The notes: generated from the sequence alone by a model not told the origin. A stretch of 64,000 bases of DNA from Desulfomonilaceae bacterium (GCA_031082285.1 JAVHLK010000001.1:1-64000); one strand, 5' to 3'; counted from the stretch's first letter, positions 7,225 through 15,769 are shown. Numbers and translations are program-made.

Positions 7225-8382
7225 ATGAAACTTCGCGATATAGCCGTAAACAATCTGAGACGCAGGAAAGCGAAAGTGTTCTTCCTGGTGGCGGGTCTCC
7301 TGGTCGGTGTGGCCTCCGTGGTCGCATTGATGACGACCACCCGTATTTTGGAGGAGGATATCGCTCACAAGATGGACGAATTCGGAGCCAATATCATCAT
7401 CACCCCTCGATCCGAGGGCCTGTCCCTGACGTACGGCGGGTTGAGCCTGGGCGGGTTGTCTTTCGACCTGAAAGAAATGTCCGAGGATGACGCGGCCAAG
7501 ATCACGACCATCAAGAACTCGGAAAACATCCGGTACGTCAGCCCTAAGCTCTTCGGCGTGTTTGAGAATCGAGGACACAAGGCACTGGCGGTCGGCGTTG
7601 ATTTCGACGCGGAACTGGAGATGAAGAAGTGGTGGAAAATTACCGGACAGCCTCCCAAGGCGGAGGATGACGTCCTCGTGGGAAAGGAGGCCGCGGAGAA
7701 GTTTCGAGTCGCCCCGGGGGACACTTTGGACATCAAAGGCAAGACGTTCAAGGTGGCCGGAGTTCTCCATCCCACGGGCTCCCAGGATGACGGCCTCGTC
7801 TTCATTTCTCTGCCCGTGAGTCAGCAGCTTTTCGACAAACCGGGCAAAGTGGGCATGATCGAAGTGGCGGCGCTTTGCCATAACTGCCCCATCGCGGAGA
7901 TCGTAACCCAGATCTCCGAGGCTCTTCCCGCGGCAAAAGTCACCGCGGTGCAGCAGGTGGTCGAGGGGCGTATGGACACGCTGCACAACTTCCGGAAGTT
8001 CTCACTGGGCATCTCGGGCCTGATTCTCATGGTCGGTTCCATGGTGGTGTTCGTGACCATGATGGGGAGCGTAACCGAACGCACCAGAGAAATAGGGATC
8101 TTCAGCGCGATCGGTTTTCGGAGGTCCCACATCATGAGGATAATCCTTCTGGAAGCCTTTGTTGTCTCGCTCATTGCAGGAGTCGTGGGGTACGCGTCCG
8201 GTATCGGGGCGACCAGAGTTCTGTTGTCGTTTCTCACGGACAAGGTGCCGCACTTCTCTCTGGATCCGATCGTACCGGTGGGCGCGGTCTTCCTGTCCAT
8301 CGTGATCGGATTGACTGCATCTCTGTACCCGGCCATGGCCGCATCGAGAATGGATCCCAGCGAGGCGTTGAGGACCTTATAA
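7225..8382 (+). CDS. MacB/FtsX-type ABC transporter permease
   Basis: The 385-residue protein has one N-terminal span (about 17-38), a large periplasmic MacB_PCD-like domain and three C-terminal spans, which is the FtsX-fold topology. The C-terminal motif MAASRMDPSEALRTL is typical. The periplasmic domain carries an unusual CHNC pair (C218, C221) next to a proline, fitting the Cys theme of the cluster. ATG 7225 has AGAGGGG upstream; a longer open frame from 7060 overlaps the DUF2318 gene and is not credible. The ATPase gene begins 11 bp downstream. The substrate is unknown; Campylobacter p19-type loci use similar permeases with DUF2318 proteins. Confidence 0.88.
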   Translation: MKLRDIAVNNLRRRKAKVFFLVAGLLVGVASVVALMTTTRILEEDIAHKMDEFGANIIITPRSEGLSLTYGGLSLGGLSFDLKEMSEDDAAKITTIKNSENIRYVSPKLFGVFENRGHKALAVGVDFDAELEMKKWWKITGQPPKAEDDVLVGKEAAEKFRVAPGDTLDIKGKTFKVAGVLHPTGSQDDGLVFISLPVSQQLFDKPGKVGMIEVAALCHNCPIAEIVTQISEALPAAKVTAVQQVVEGRMDTLHNFRKFSLGISGLILMVGSMVVFVTMMGSVTERTREIGIFSAIGFRRSHIMRIILLEAFVVSLIAGVVGYASGIGATRVLLSFLTDKVPHFSLDPIVPVGAVFLSIVIGLTASLYPAMAASRMDPSEALRTL

Positions 8383-8393
8383 GGAGGCGTTTG

Positions 8394-9101
8394 ATGAGTT
8401 ATATACGAGCGATAAATGTTGCAAAGTATTTTGGAACGGGCGAAGGAAAGGTCGCGGCCGTTCGGAGCATAGATGTTTCCATCGAGCAAGGCGAGTTCCT
8501 TTGCATCATGGGAGAATCGGGAGCCGGCAAGAGCACTCTGCTTTCCATGTTGGGCGGACTGCTCAGCCCCAGCCGCGGGGAAGTCCTCATCGGCGACATC
8601 AACATCTATGAACTCAAACCGGACAAGCGAGCGGACTTCAGGAGAGAGTTCATGGGATTCATTTTCCAATCCTTTCAATTGGTACCGTATCTCAACGTAC
8701 TGGAAAACGTTCAGTTGCCCCTGGCCGTGACGCATCATACGGAGGCGGAAAAGAAGGAACTGGCCATGTCCGCGTTGGAGAGAGTGGGTCTCAAAGACAA
8801 GGCTCACCGGCTCCCCAATCAGATTTCCGGCGGAGAGCAGGAGCGGGTGGCCATTGCCAGGGCCGTCGTCAACGAGCCGCCCGTGCTGTATGCGGACGAG
8901 CCCACGGGAAACCTGGATTCTAAGAACTCCGCGGAAGTAATGAAGCTTCTTAAGAGGCTCAATGCCGAGGGGCAGACGATCGTGATGGTTACCCACAGCA
9001 GACACAACGCCGAGTATGCCGACCGGATAATCGAGGTGGCCGACGGCACCATCGAGGAGTCCGGACCGCTGTTCCAAGCCGCAGCAGGCGCATCGGTCTG
9101 A
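8394..9101 (+). CDS. LolD/MacB-type ABC transporter ATP-binding protein
   Basis: The 235-residue ATPase shows Walker A GESGAGKST (40-48), the Q-loop FQSFQLVPYLNVLENV, signature SGGEQ (145-149), Walker B VLYADEP (164-170) followed by TGNLDS, and a switch histidine in MVTHS. This is the MacB/LolD (3.A.1.122/125) subgroup, which matches the FtsX-fold permease upstream. AAGGAGG lies 6 bp before ATG 8394. It powers the 7225 permease, probably to move or mechanically couple something in the periplasm rather than to import it. The signature SGGEQER, with E where R is common, is within normal variation. Confidence 0.9.
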   Translation: MSYIRAINVAKYFGTGEGKVAAVRSIDVSIEQGEFLCIMGESGAGKSTLLSMLGGLLSPSRGEVLIGDINIYELKPDKRADFRREFMGFIFQSFQLVPYLNVLENVQLPLAVTHHTEAEKKELAMSALERVGLKDKAHRLPNQISGGEQERVAIARAVVNEPPVLYADEPTGNLDSKNSAEVMKLLKRLNAEGQTIVMVTHSRHNAEYADRIIEVADGTIEESGPLFQAAAGASV

Positions 9102-9151
9102 TGGGAGAGAGGCTTTCGGTCAATATTGAGAAAGACCAAAGGAGAAAACTC

Positions 9152-9829
9152 ATGAGAAGATTAGAGATAATTCTGTTGGCGGCACTGTGTGCGTCATTGC
9201 TGATGGTGTCGTCGAGCCTGGCCCTCCCAAGTTGTTGTGGTGCGAACGACCGCGGCGCGGTGAATATCGTGGGTGTGCCGGGGAGCAGCCCGGTCGCCGG
9301 GTTCGGAGCACCGTCCGCGCCCGAACCTTCACCGCGGTATCGCACGGAGTCAAGACGAGCGGCGTCGCCTCCGCCGTTTCGAGCTTTGGCGGCCTCTTCG
9401 GTGCCAAGCTGTTGCGCAGTGGACGGAGCGAGGTACCCGCAGGGTGCAAGCAGGTATGTCCCCAACTACGGACAAGTCGGACCAAGAGCCGCTTCCGGCC
9501 CGGCAGGTACCTATGGAGGTTGCTGCGGAGCTCCCGTGTATTCCAATCGACCGGCCGTGGAGAACCTGCCGAGTTGCTGCAGCACCGGCCGCGGTTCCTA
9601 TGCCCGTTATCAGGGTGCGCCCGCTCCCGCGTCCAACATCTCTCCCTGCCGGCGGGCAGGGTGCGGAACCGGCGCGGCATATGAGGCGAGTCCTTCCCGA
9701 CAACCAGCTCGGGCCGTCCCCGCGTCGGCAACCCAGAGGATCGGAAATGCCTACTACCGGAACAGCGTAGCCGACTCGGGACCTTTTGGTAAACCGGGTT
9801 ATTTTCCGACAGTCAGGAATATGTGGTAA
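9152..9829 (+). CDS. Exported protein with repeated CC motifs
   Basis: The 225-residue product begins with a clear signal peptide (residues 1-25, ending in SLALP). It then has five cysteine pairs at intervals: LPSCCG, VPSCCAV, GGCCGAP, LPSCCST and PCRRAGC. The spacers are rich in Pro, Ala, Gly, Ser and Tyr and look disordered. ATG 9152 has AAAGGAG upstream. It is the last gene of the cluster, 50 bp after the ATPase. No family was recognised. The vicinal cysteines could bind soft metals or form disulfide cross-links in the envelope; which of these is not shown by sequence. Confidence 0.65.
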   Translation: MRRLEIILLAALCASLLMVSSSLALPSCCGANDRGAVNIVGVPGSSPVAGFGAPSAPEPSPRYRTESRRAASPPPFRALAASSVPSCCAVDGARYPQGASRYVPNYGQVGPRAASGPAGTYGGCCGAPVYSNRPAVENLPSCCSTGRGSYARYQGAPAPASNISPCRRAGCGTGAAYEASPSRQPARAVPASATQRIGNAYYRNSVADSGPFGKPGYFPTVRNMW

Positions 9830-9836
9830 AGGGCGA

Positions 9837-9918
9837 GGGGTCAGGTCTTGTTTCTTGAATCAAGATGAAAGACCTGACCCCCTTTATTCGCGATGAAAGA
9901 CCTGACCCCCTTTATTCG
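9837..9918. repeat. Tandem 28-bp repeat with inverted copy
   Basis: A 27-bp unit containing GACCTGACCCCCTTTATTCG occurs at 9864-9890 and again, identical, at 9892-9918, giving a 28-bp period. Its core AAGACCTGACCCC (9869-9881 and 9897-9909) is matched in inverted orientation by GGGGTCAGGTCTT at 9837-9849, so a hairpin can form just after the stop codon at 9829. The position suits a transcript end. This looks like a REP-type element. Confidence 0.6.
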
Positions 9919-9960
9919 GCGTCCCTTCAGGACGCGTCCACCATGTTCGGCCATCGATTT

Positions 9961-9980
9961 CCGGGCCTTGAAAGGCCCGG
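9961..9980. terminator. Perfect GC-rich hairpin between convergent genes
   Basis: CCGGGCCTT and AAGGCCCGG are exact reverse complements separated by GA. There is no T-tract on either side, so it may be a REP-type stem or a bidirectional transcript-end structure rather than a standard intrinsic terminator. Confidence 0.35.
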
Positions 9981-10211
9981 CTCACATCACGTGTCCCTTC
10001 GGGACGGCATGAATCGGACCAAGATGAACCTGACCAACGGGCTTAACTTAACGCCCATGGGCCTGCGCCGGGGAGACGTCGGGCATCCCGCCTTCCGCGC
10101 GACCCTCGTGGATTGCAGCTGTTTACCGGCCCCAGCACCTGTCACGAATCGTGATCGGTGTTGTTCGTGGATACGGTACAGAATTCGTATCCGTATTTCC
10201 GAACCCCTGTC

Positions 10212-11654
10212 CTAGTCTTGTACTCCCGCCAGCTTCTTTGCCCACTTCTTCTTCATGTCGAGCTTTCCCAACCGGCCGTACATGACCTTCTGTGTTTGCG
10301 GTGAACCGGCCCCGTGCATGGATTCCACCAACGCGGTTCCGCCGGTCATGTTTTCGATGAGCCTGAGGATCCGTATTCGATTTTCGGCCGAGACTCCCTC
10401 CACGCCCGCCAGGTACTTCTCCACGTACTTGCCGATCTGTGGGCTCCTGAGGTCGCTCTCAAACGGCATCGTGGCCAGAATGCCCCCGGCTACGTCGTGT
10501 GCCAACCGCGCAATCTCGTAGATGTGCCGGGTGATGTTGTGCTTCGTGCAGTTGGCCAGAAGCGGATCCGGGTAGTAGGCTCCGCTGTCGGTCTTGGACC
10601 CCATCGCGGAGCATGCGATTGATCCCGAGTAGACCGTCTCGGTGAGATGCATCATTTCCGCCAGTTTCTCCTTGACGTGCGATGCCTTCTCCGTTCCCTG
10701 CATCTCCGCGGCAAGGAAGCAGGCCCCGACGATCACGTCGGACACTCCCCCCTTACAGCCCCCATAATTCTGGCGGTGCAGTGTGGCGAAGCGCTCGACC
10801 AGAATTCCTGAGAATTCCGTTTCACCACACATAAAGACCCGATCCCACGGCACGAACACGTCTTCAAAGATGATCAGGGTTTCGCCTCCCACCAGGCCGT
10901 AATCGGGATTTCCTGCATCGATGCGGCCGTCGAATTTCCTACCGTCATTGGTCTGGCGGCCGAAAACTTGAATCACGCCCGGCGAGTCCAGCGGCACTGC
11001 ACAGACCAGGGAATAGTCACGGTCGGCTTCCCGCATGAACTGGGTCGGCATGATGAGGATCTCATGACTGTTGGCCCCTCCCGTCTGATGGGCCTTAGCA
11101 CCGCGTATGACAATGCCGTCGTCCCGGCGTTCCGCCACCCGTGTGAACAGATCCGGATCCGCTTGTTGGTGCGGGGCCTTGTTTCGATCTCCCTTGGGAT
11201 CGGTCATGCCTCCCACAACCATCCTGTTGCTCCACTGAATGGTCTTCAGGTAGTCCAGAAAGCGTTGATGATAATTCGTCCCGTGCTTCTCGTCGATTTC
11301 ATAGGAGGTCATGTACACTGCATTGAGCGCGTCCCAGCCTACGCAACGCTGAAAGCAGCTTCCTGTCTCGTGGGCCACGGCCCTGAGCAGTTGCACTTTT
11401 TTGATCAAGTCCTCCACGGACTGGTGGATGTGCGTAAATCGGCTGATCTTCTCACCCGTCAGATGGCTCACGGCGGTCGCAAGATCCTCAAACTCAGGCA
11501 AAGTCGCCATCTCGTACGTCTTCGCGGCGGAATTAATGTGGGGGATGAACGCGGGATGAACCGTGATGTCCTCCACTCGTTCCCCGTTATAGTACACCAA
11601 ACGATCCTGGTCCCTCAGGCTTTGGATGTAATCATCCGCGGTCTTGATCTTCAT
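10212..11654 (-). CDS. abfD: 4-hydroxybutyryl-CoA dehydratase / vinylacetyl-CoA delta-isomerase
   Basis: The 480-residue protein belongs to the 4-hydroxyphenylacetate 3-hydroxylase/AbfD flavoprotein family. All four ligands of the [4Fe-4S] cluster of Clostridium AbfD are conserved in position and spacing: C100 and C104 (SCFQRCVGWDAL), then H293 and C300 (HRQNYGGC). This separates it from the monooxygenases, which lack them. The enzyme dehydrates 4-hydroxybutyryl-CoA to crotonyl-CoA by a ketyl-radical route, with FAD. ATG 11654 has AAAGGAG upstream and overlaps the stop of the CGGC gene by 4 bp. Nearby acyl-CoA ligase and transporter genes suggest acid catabolism; a related hydroxyacyl-CoA substrate is possible. 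Confidence 0.88.
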   Translation of the reverse strand: MKIKTADDYIQSLRDQDRLVYYNGERVEDITVHPAFIPHINSAAKTYEMATLPEFEDLATAVSHLTGEKISRFTHIHQSVEDLIKKVQLLRAVAHETGSCFQRCVGWDALNAVYMTSYEIDEKHGTNYHQRFLDYLKTIQWSNRMVVGGMTDPKGDRNKAPHQQADPDLFTRVAERRDDGIVIRGAKAHQTGGANSHEILIMPTQFMREADRDYSLVCAVPLDSPGVIQVFGRQTNDGRKFDGRIDAGNPDYGLVGGETLIIFEDVFVPWDRVFMCGETEFSGILVERFATLHRQNYGGCKGGVSDVIVGACFLAAEMQGTEKASHVKEKLAEMMHLTETVYSGSIACSAMGSKTDSGAYYPDPLLANCTKHNITRHIYEIARLAHDVAGGILATMPFESDLRSPQIGKYVEKYLAGVEGVSAENRIRILRLIENMTGGTALVESMHGAGSPQTQKVMYGRLGKLDMKKKWAKKLAGVQD

Positions 11655-11968
11655 GATGGAGAAACTCCTTTCTCGGAAGGCTCGGAAGCCGGTATAAGCC
11701 TGTGTCTGAAGCGCGATTCCAAACGCGACACAACGTCCGCGGGGTCAAGCGTATCATCCTTGAGCACGACAACAATCTCATCGGGAAGCATATCGTCTCG
11801 AGGACATGTTTTCGCGCAACCACATATCAGAAGGACCGCGTCGTGGATGCCTGAATCCGCTGTGGTCCATGTGATTCCGTCGCCCGCCGCACCGCGTATC
11901 CGTTCCCAGTATTCCACTCGGTCGTACGCCGGATCGCAACCGCCACAGAATTTAAGAGCCACTTTCAT
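11651..11968 (-). CDS. Small CGGC-motif protein coupled to the dehydratase
   Basis: The 105-residue product starts with MKVALKFCGGCDPAYDRVEYW. It has a second cluster, LLICGCAKTCP, and a charged, non-conserved-looking tail. The four or five cysteines suggest a metal or Fe-S site, or a thiol redox role. I know similar short CGGC-x-P-x-YDR proteins from anaerobes but no function. The stop overlaps the ATG of the dehydratase, so the two are probably made together. A role in maturing or reducing the dehydratase cluster is speculation drawn from this coupling. Confidence 0.65.
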   Translation of the reverse strand: MKVALKFCGGCDPAYDRVEYWERIRGAAGDGITWTTADSGIHDAVLLICGCAKTCPRDDMLPDEIVVVLKDDTLDPADVVSRLESRFRHRLIPASEPSEKGVSPS

Positions 11969-12085
11969 GAGACCGCTTGAGGAACTCTGAAGACGCGGAT
12001 TTCACGGACCAAATCGGGAACTCCCGCCGGTGTACTTCCTCGCATCGTCCGGGGTCCCGCACGTGGATCGGCTTTTCCCGGGTTC

Positions 12086-12631
12086 TTACCAACTTGGCGG
12101 ATGATTCACCCAGACAATCTCAACGTTCTCATCGGTTGTGTTGCGGAATCGGTGTGGTCTGGTCGACTCGAAATAAAACGTATCACCCTCGCGCAAGATG
12201 TGCGTTGCGCCGTCCACGGTGAGTTCAAGGGTTCCCTTGACAATGAAACCGAACTCTTCCCCGGGATGCGTATAGTCGCCTTCGGAGCCTCCTCCGGGAG
12301 CAACGATCGCCAGCCGGGCATCGATCTGCTTGCCGGGAGATTGGCGAACCAGGATCTCTATCAATAACTTCGATCCTCGCACAGCCACCCGTTGACGCTC
12401 TTCCTTGCGAAGGACGACCTCTGCTCCATTGGACTGCTCGGAGAATAATTCGATGATGGTGAATCCCAGCGCGTCGGCAATTTTCTTGAGGCGTGACGCG
12501 GATGGGTCGAGTTTGCCGTTCTCCACCATAGAGAGGTACGAAGGCGTACAGCCGACGCGTTCCGCCACCTGTTTCAAGGAAAGCCCTTGTGAGTTTCGCA
12601 GAGTCCGTAATCGGCTTCCGATGGAATCCAT
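12086..12631 (-). CDS. XRE-family transcriptional regulator with C-terminal cupin domain
   Basis: The 181-residue protein has an N-terminal helix-turn-helix (about 5-60; SLKQVAERVGCTPSYLSMVENG) and a C-terminal cupin barrel (about 105-178) with YTHPGEEFGFIVKGTLELTVDG and a closing FESTRPHRFRN strand. PuuR and similar regulators share this layout and sense a small ligand through the cupin. ATG 12631 places the HTH normally; a TTG at 12640 is an alternative. It is 117 bp upstream of the CGGC-abfD pair on the same strand and divergent from the SDR gene, so it probably controls both sides. Confidence 0.85.
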   Translation of the reverse strand: MDSIGSRLRTLRNSQGLSLKQVAERVGCTPSYLSMVENGKLDPSASRLKKIADALGFTIIELFSEQSNGAEVVLRKEERQRVAVRGSKLLIEILVRQSPGKQIDARLAIVAPGGGSEGDYTHPGEEFGFIVKGTLELTVDGATHILREGDTFYFESTRPHRFRNTTDENVEIVWVNHPPSW

Positions 12632-12657
12632 AGCCTGCAAGTCCCGGGAGATTTCAG

Positions 12658-12678
12658 TATCCTAGAACTCGCAGGATA
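12658..12678. promoter_or_regulatory. Inverted repeat, possible operator of the cupin-XRE regulator
   Basis: TATCCT (12658-12663) and AGGATA (12673-12678) form a perfect 6-bp inverted repeat with a 9-bp spacer, about 30 bp upstream of the regulator start. The position suits autoregulation. No second copy was found near the SDR gene. Confidence 0.35.
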
Positions 12679-12983
12679 ATATGGCTGGATGCGGAAGTCA
12701 ACCCGAACAAGCCAACCTTTTGACAAAGCTGCTCCGTCAATGTACCCGGGTGGTTACGGTGAACGACAGGACCACGCCCGCGGGGTGAGGTTTGTCCGAG
12801 CCACGACATTGATTTCTTCGAGCGTTGCTGTTTCCTGAACGAGACTCCGTGAGTTTCAGGTCCTTTGAATTACGGCAGGCATTCTGGTGAGTGAACCGTT
12901 AAGTCAACAACGGCAGGATGTTAGTCTACATCTTGCGTCATGAGGACGATCTTTTCCGCATACGGGCGAGCGACAAAAAGGCC

Positions 12984-13012
12984 TTGACATTTGTTCAGTA
13001 TCTTGTTAACGA
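12984..13012 (+). promoter_or_regulatory. Candidate promoter of the SDR-ligase-Liv gene set
   Basis: A perfect TTGACA (12984-12989) is followed after 17 bp by TAACGA, a weak -10. It would leave a leader of about 200 bases before ATG 13224. It is the only good -35 seen in this gap, but the -10 is poor. Confidence 0.3.
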
Positions 13013-13223
13013 GGTTCAGGGCGGTTATCAAGATATAAGGTCCCCGTCACATAAGGATCTTTGACGACACGTCGGCCATCTGCATTCAGTATCGAGAAAA
13101 TGTCGGATATGTGGGGCGATTCTTCCGATCGCCACCGTGAAGACAAGACGAACGCTTGAATATACCCGCGGCGGCCCTATCCACCATACCGTTTTGTCCG
13201 AACACGAAATGAATGGAGAGACT

Positions 13224-13988
13224 ATGTCCACGGCATTGTTTGATCTCACAGGCAAGACGGCCATGGTCACAGGAGGTACCCGAGGCTTGGGAGAGGTCTC
13301 GGCCATGGCGCTGGCAAAGGCCGGAGCCGATGTGGCGGTCTGCGGACGGAGCCAAGAGGATCTGGATCGTGTCTCTGCGGCGATTTCGGATTTGGGCGGC
13401 CGATCCCGCGGATTTTTTCTTGACGTGACCTCCAAGGAAAGCATTCGAAAAGGAGTCGATGAGATCCTGCAGCAATTCGGCAAGATCGATATCCTTGTCA
13501 ACAACGCGGGCGTGAATCACCGTGTGCCGGTTCTTGAGTTCCCTGAGGACATGTGGGACCTCATCATCAGCACGAACCTCAAAGGTTATTTCCTTGTGAC
13601 GCAGGCAGTGGTGCCGCAAATGTTGGAGCGCGGCTACGGCAAAGTGATCAACATGGGGTCCATCTTGGGGACGGTGGCCCTTCCGATGCAGGCCGCGTAT
13701 GCTTCTTCAAAGGGCGGAGTGCACCAGCTCACCAAGGTCATGGCACTAGAATGGGCAAAGCAGGGCATCACGGTCAATGCCATCGGCCCCACGTATTTCG
13801 AGACGGAATTAGTCTCTCAGATTCGCAACGATCCCGAGCGCTTCAACTTCATAAACGAGCGAACCCCGATGGGACGCTGGGGTTATCCGTCGGAATTGGA
13901 AGGCATCGTGATTTTTCTGGCCGCGCACGCTTCCGATTTCATCACGGGACAGACCATCCACATTGACGGTGGTTGGACTGCCTGGTAA
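13224..13988 (+). CDS. Short-chain dehydrogenase/reductase (SDR), FabG-like
   Basis: The 254-residue protein is a classical SDR. It has the cofactor motif TGGTRGLG (about 16-23), NNAG, the catalytic serine in INMGS, YASSK (Tyr-x-x-x-Lys) and a C-terminal IDGGW. The family reduces or oxidises hydroxyl or keto groups with NAD(P). The substrate is not determinable; the adjacent acyl-CoA ligase suggests a hydroxyacyl-type compound. ATG 13224 follows GGAG at 6 bp; an ATG at 13209 is in frame but lacks a site. It is probably co-transcribed with the ligase, 83 bp downstream. Confidence 0.85.
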   Translation: MSTALFDLTGKTAMVTGGTRGLGEVSAMALAKAGADVAVCGRSQEDLDRVSAAISDLGGRSRGFFLDVTSKESIRKGVDEILQQFGKIDILVNNAGVNHRVPVLEFPEDMWDLIISTNLKGYFLVTQAVVPQMLERGYGKVINMGSILGTVALPMQAAYASSKGGVHQLTKVMALEWAKQGITVNAIGPTYFETELVSQIRNDPERFNFINERTPMGRWGYPSELEGIVIFLAAHASDFITGQTIHIDGGWTAW

Positions 13989-14071
13989 CGGGGACGCGAT
14001 TCCCGCTTACCGGTATTTCAATAGATACGGCACGCAAGCCGAAATACGGCGGATCGAGAAAAGGAGTCACC

Positions 14072-15769
14072 ATGGGCTCCCTTTATGAACAAAGGGTGTG
14101 GCTGAAGCACTATCCCGAGTGGGTCCCCCACGATCTTGAAATCACTTCCGGTACGGCCATTGGAGACTTCAGTGCCGCCGCGGCGCGAAGCCCCCTTGCT
14201 CCTGCAGTGTACTACTTCGACACCGTCATCACCTATGGAGACATTGACCTCTATTCGGATGCCTTGGCTTCCTCGTTTCGGGATTTGGGGCTCAAGAGAG
14301 GAGATCGAATCATTGTCGATCTTCAGAACGTACCTCAGTTTCTCATTGCGACGTACGCAGCGTGGAAGCTCGGTGTGATAGTCGTTCCCGTAAATCCCAT
14401 GTACAAGGAAGACGAACTGTCCTATTTCTGCCGGGATTCGGGAGCCCGATTGTTCTTTGCCCTCGACGAGATCACGGCCTCGTTGGATCGGTCGTTTCTT
14501 GACGATTCTCCGGTCGAAACCATTGTCACTACCTCTCCGCTGGATCTGCTCTCGAAGGATGCCCCTATCCCCGCGATGTTGAAGGACGCGAAGAAGATCT
14601 CGGTACCCGGAACGCTGGACATGCTCGAACTGTTGGAAAAGCACCGCGGGGAAAGCGTTCCCGATCCCGGCCTATCTCCGGATGACGTTGCGTATCTCAC
14701 GTACACTTCCGGAACCACGGGCCCGCCGAAAGGTGCAATGAACACCCACGGCAATATCGCCTTCAATGCAAGGGTGTATCGGGCGATGCAGCGCATCGAC
14801 GAGACCGACGTCGTGCTCGGCATGGCTCCGCTGTTTCACGTGACCGGCGAGGTCGCGCATCTGGCAATAGCGGCCCTCGCAGGGATTCCGGTGATCCTGT
14901 ACTACCGATTCGATGCGGGTGAAACACTCAGGCTCATCGAGCAATGGAAGGCTACGGTGACGGTGGCTTCCATTACCGCCTACATCGCACTGATGAATCA
15001 TCCGGATTTCACGACGAGAGACATGTCTTCTTTTGTCAAGGCGTACAGCGGCGGCGCACCCGTATCGGAAGCCCTGGTCGAAAGATTCGAGCAGCTGACC
15101 GGTTTGTATCTCCACAATGTGTACGGCATGACGGAAACCAATTCCCCGTCTCACATTGTTCCCTTGGGAAAAAGGGCGCCGGTGGACCCCGAAAGCGGGG
15201 CGCTCTCCGTAGGAGTGCCCGTTCCCAATTGCGTCTCCAAGATCGTGGATCTGGAGGACTCGACCAGGGAGCTCCCGTGCGGCGATGTTGGCGAGATCGT
15301 GAATTCCGGTCCCATCGTGATACCCGGATACTGGGGGAAACCGGACGAAACCCGACACGCCATCCGGGATGGGTGGCTCGCCACCGGTGATGTGGGGAAG
15401 ATGGACGAGGACGGATGGTTCTATGTGGTGGATCGCAAAAAAGACATGATCGTGGCTTCCGGGTACAAAGTATGGCCCCGAGACGTGGAAGATGTCATCT
15501 ACCGGCACCCGGCGGTGAAAGAGACGGCCGTTGTGGGGGTACAAGATCCGTACCGAGGCGAGACCGTTAAGGCCTTTGTTTCGCTCAAGGAAGGAATGGA
15601 ACGCGGCGTGACCCCGGAAGAAATCATCTCCTTCTGCAAGAGTCGCATGGCCGCATACAAGTACCCGCGTCAGGTCGAATTCGTTGACGAGATTCCAAAA
15701 ACCTTGACGGGCAAGTTTCTCCGGCGACGGCTCAGAGAGCCGGGAAAGGAAAAGGATAGCGTGCGATGA
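14072..15769 (+). CDS. AMP-dependent acyl-CoA synthetase/ligase
   Basis: The 565-residue enzyme has the AMP-binding P-loop-like motif YTSGTTGPPKG (211-221), the YGMTET core motif, GWLATGDVG and YVVDRKKDMI. The C-terminal lysine in KTLTGKFLRR completes the adenylation chemistry. It activates a carboxylic acid to its CoA thioester with ATP. Long-chain, medium-chain and aromatic acids are all possible from sequence. ATG 14072 has AAGGAG at 7 bp; an upstream in-frame extension overlaps the SDR gene and is not family-like. Its position before a Liv transporter suggests it activates the imported acid. Confidence 0.88.
   Translation: MGSLYEQRVWLKHYPEWVPHDLEITSGTAIGDFSAAAARSPLAPAVYYFDTVITYGDIDLYSDALASSFRDLGLKRGDRIIVDLQNVPQFLIATYAAWKLGVIVVPVNPMYKEDELSYFCRDSGARLFFALDEITASLDRSFLDDSPVETIVTTSPLDLLSKDAPIPAMLKDAKKISVPGTLDMLELLEKHRGESVPDPGLSPDDVAYLTYTSGTTGPPKGAMNTHGNIAFNARVYRAMQRIDETDVVLGMAPLFHVTGEVAHLAIAALAGIPVILYYRFDAGETLRLIEQWKATVTVASITAYIALMNHPDFTTRDMSSFVKAYSGGAPVSEALVERFEQLTGLYLHNVYGMTETNSPSHIVPLGKRAPVDPESGALSVGVPVPNCVSKIVDLEDSTRELPCGDVGEIVNSGPIVIPGYWGKPDETRHAIRDGWLATGDVGKMDEDGWFYVVDRKKDMIVASGYKVWPRDVEDVIYRHPAVKETAVVGVQDPYRGETVKAFVSLKEGMERGVTPEEIISFCKSRMAAYKYPRQVEFVDEIPKTLTGKFLRRRLREPGKEKDSVR

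Larger units (their letters stand above)
9830..10211. other. Convergent intergenic region rich in short repeats
   Basis: Between the end of the CC-repeat gene and the end of the convergent dehydratase gene lie a 28-bp tandem repeat (9864-9918) with an inverted partner at 9837-9849, and a perfect hairpin at 9961-9980. Short GTCCCTTC-GGGAC-type repeats follow. Frames here consist of repeat sequence and look noncoding. Confidence 0.5.
12632..13223. other. Divergent intergenic region
   Basis: This 590-bp stretch separates the regulator from the SDR gene. It holds the inverted repeat at 12658-12678 and a candidate plus-strand promoter at 12984-13012. No coding frame or RNA gene is convincing. Confidence 0.4.

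Noticed and set aside
9864-9918. CRISPR array start
   Set aside because: Only two units one base apart, so there are no spacers; it is a tandem repeat.
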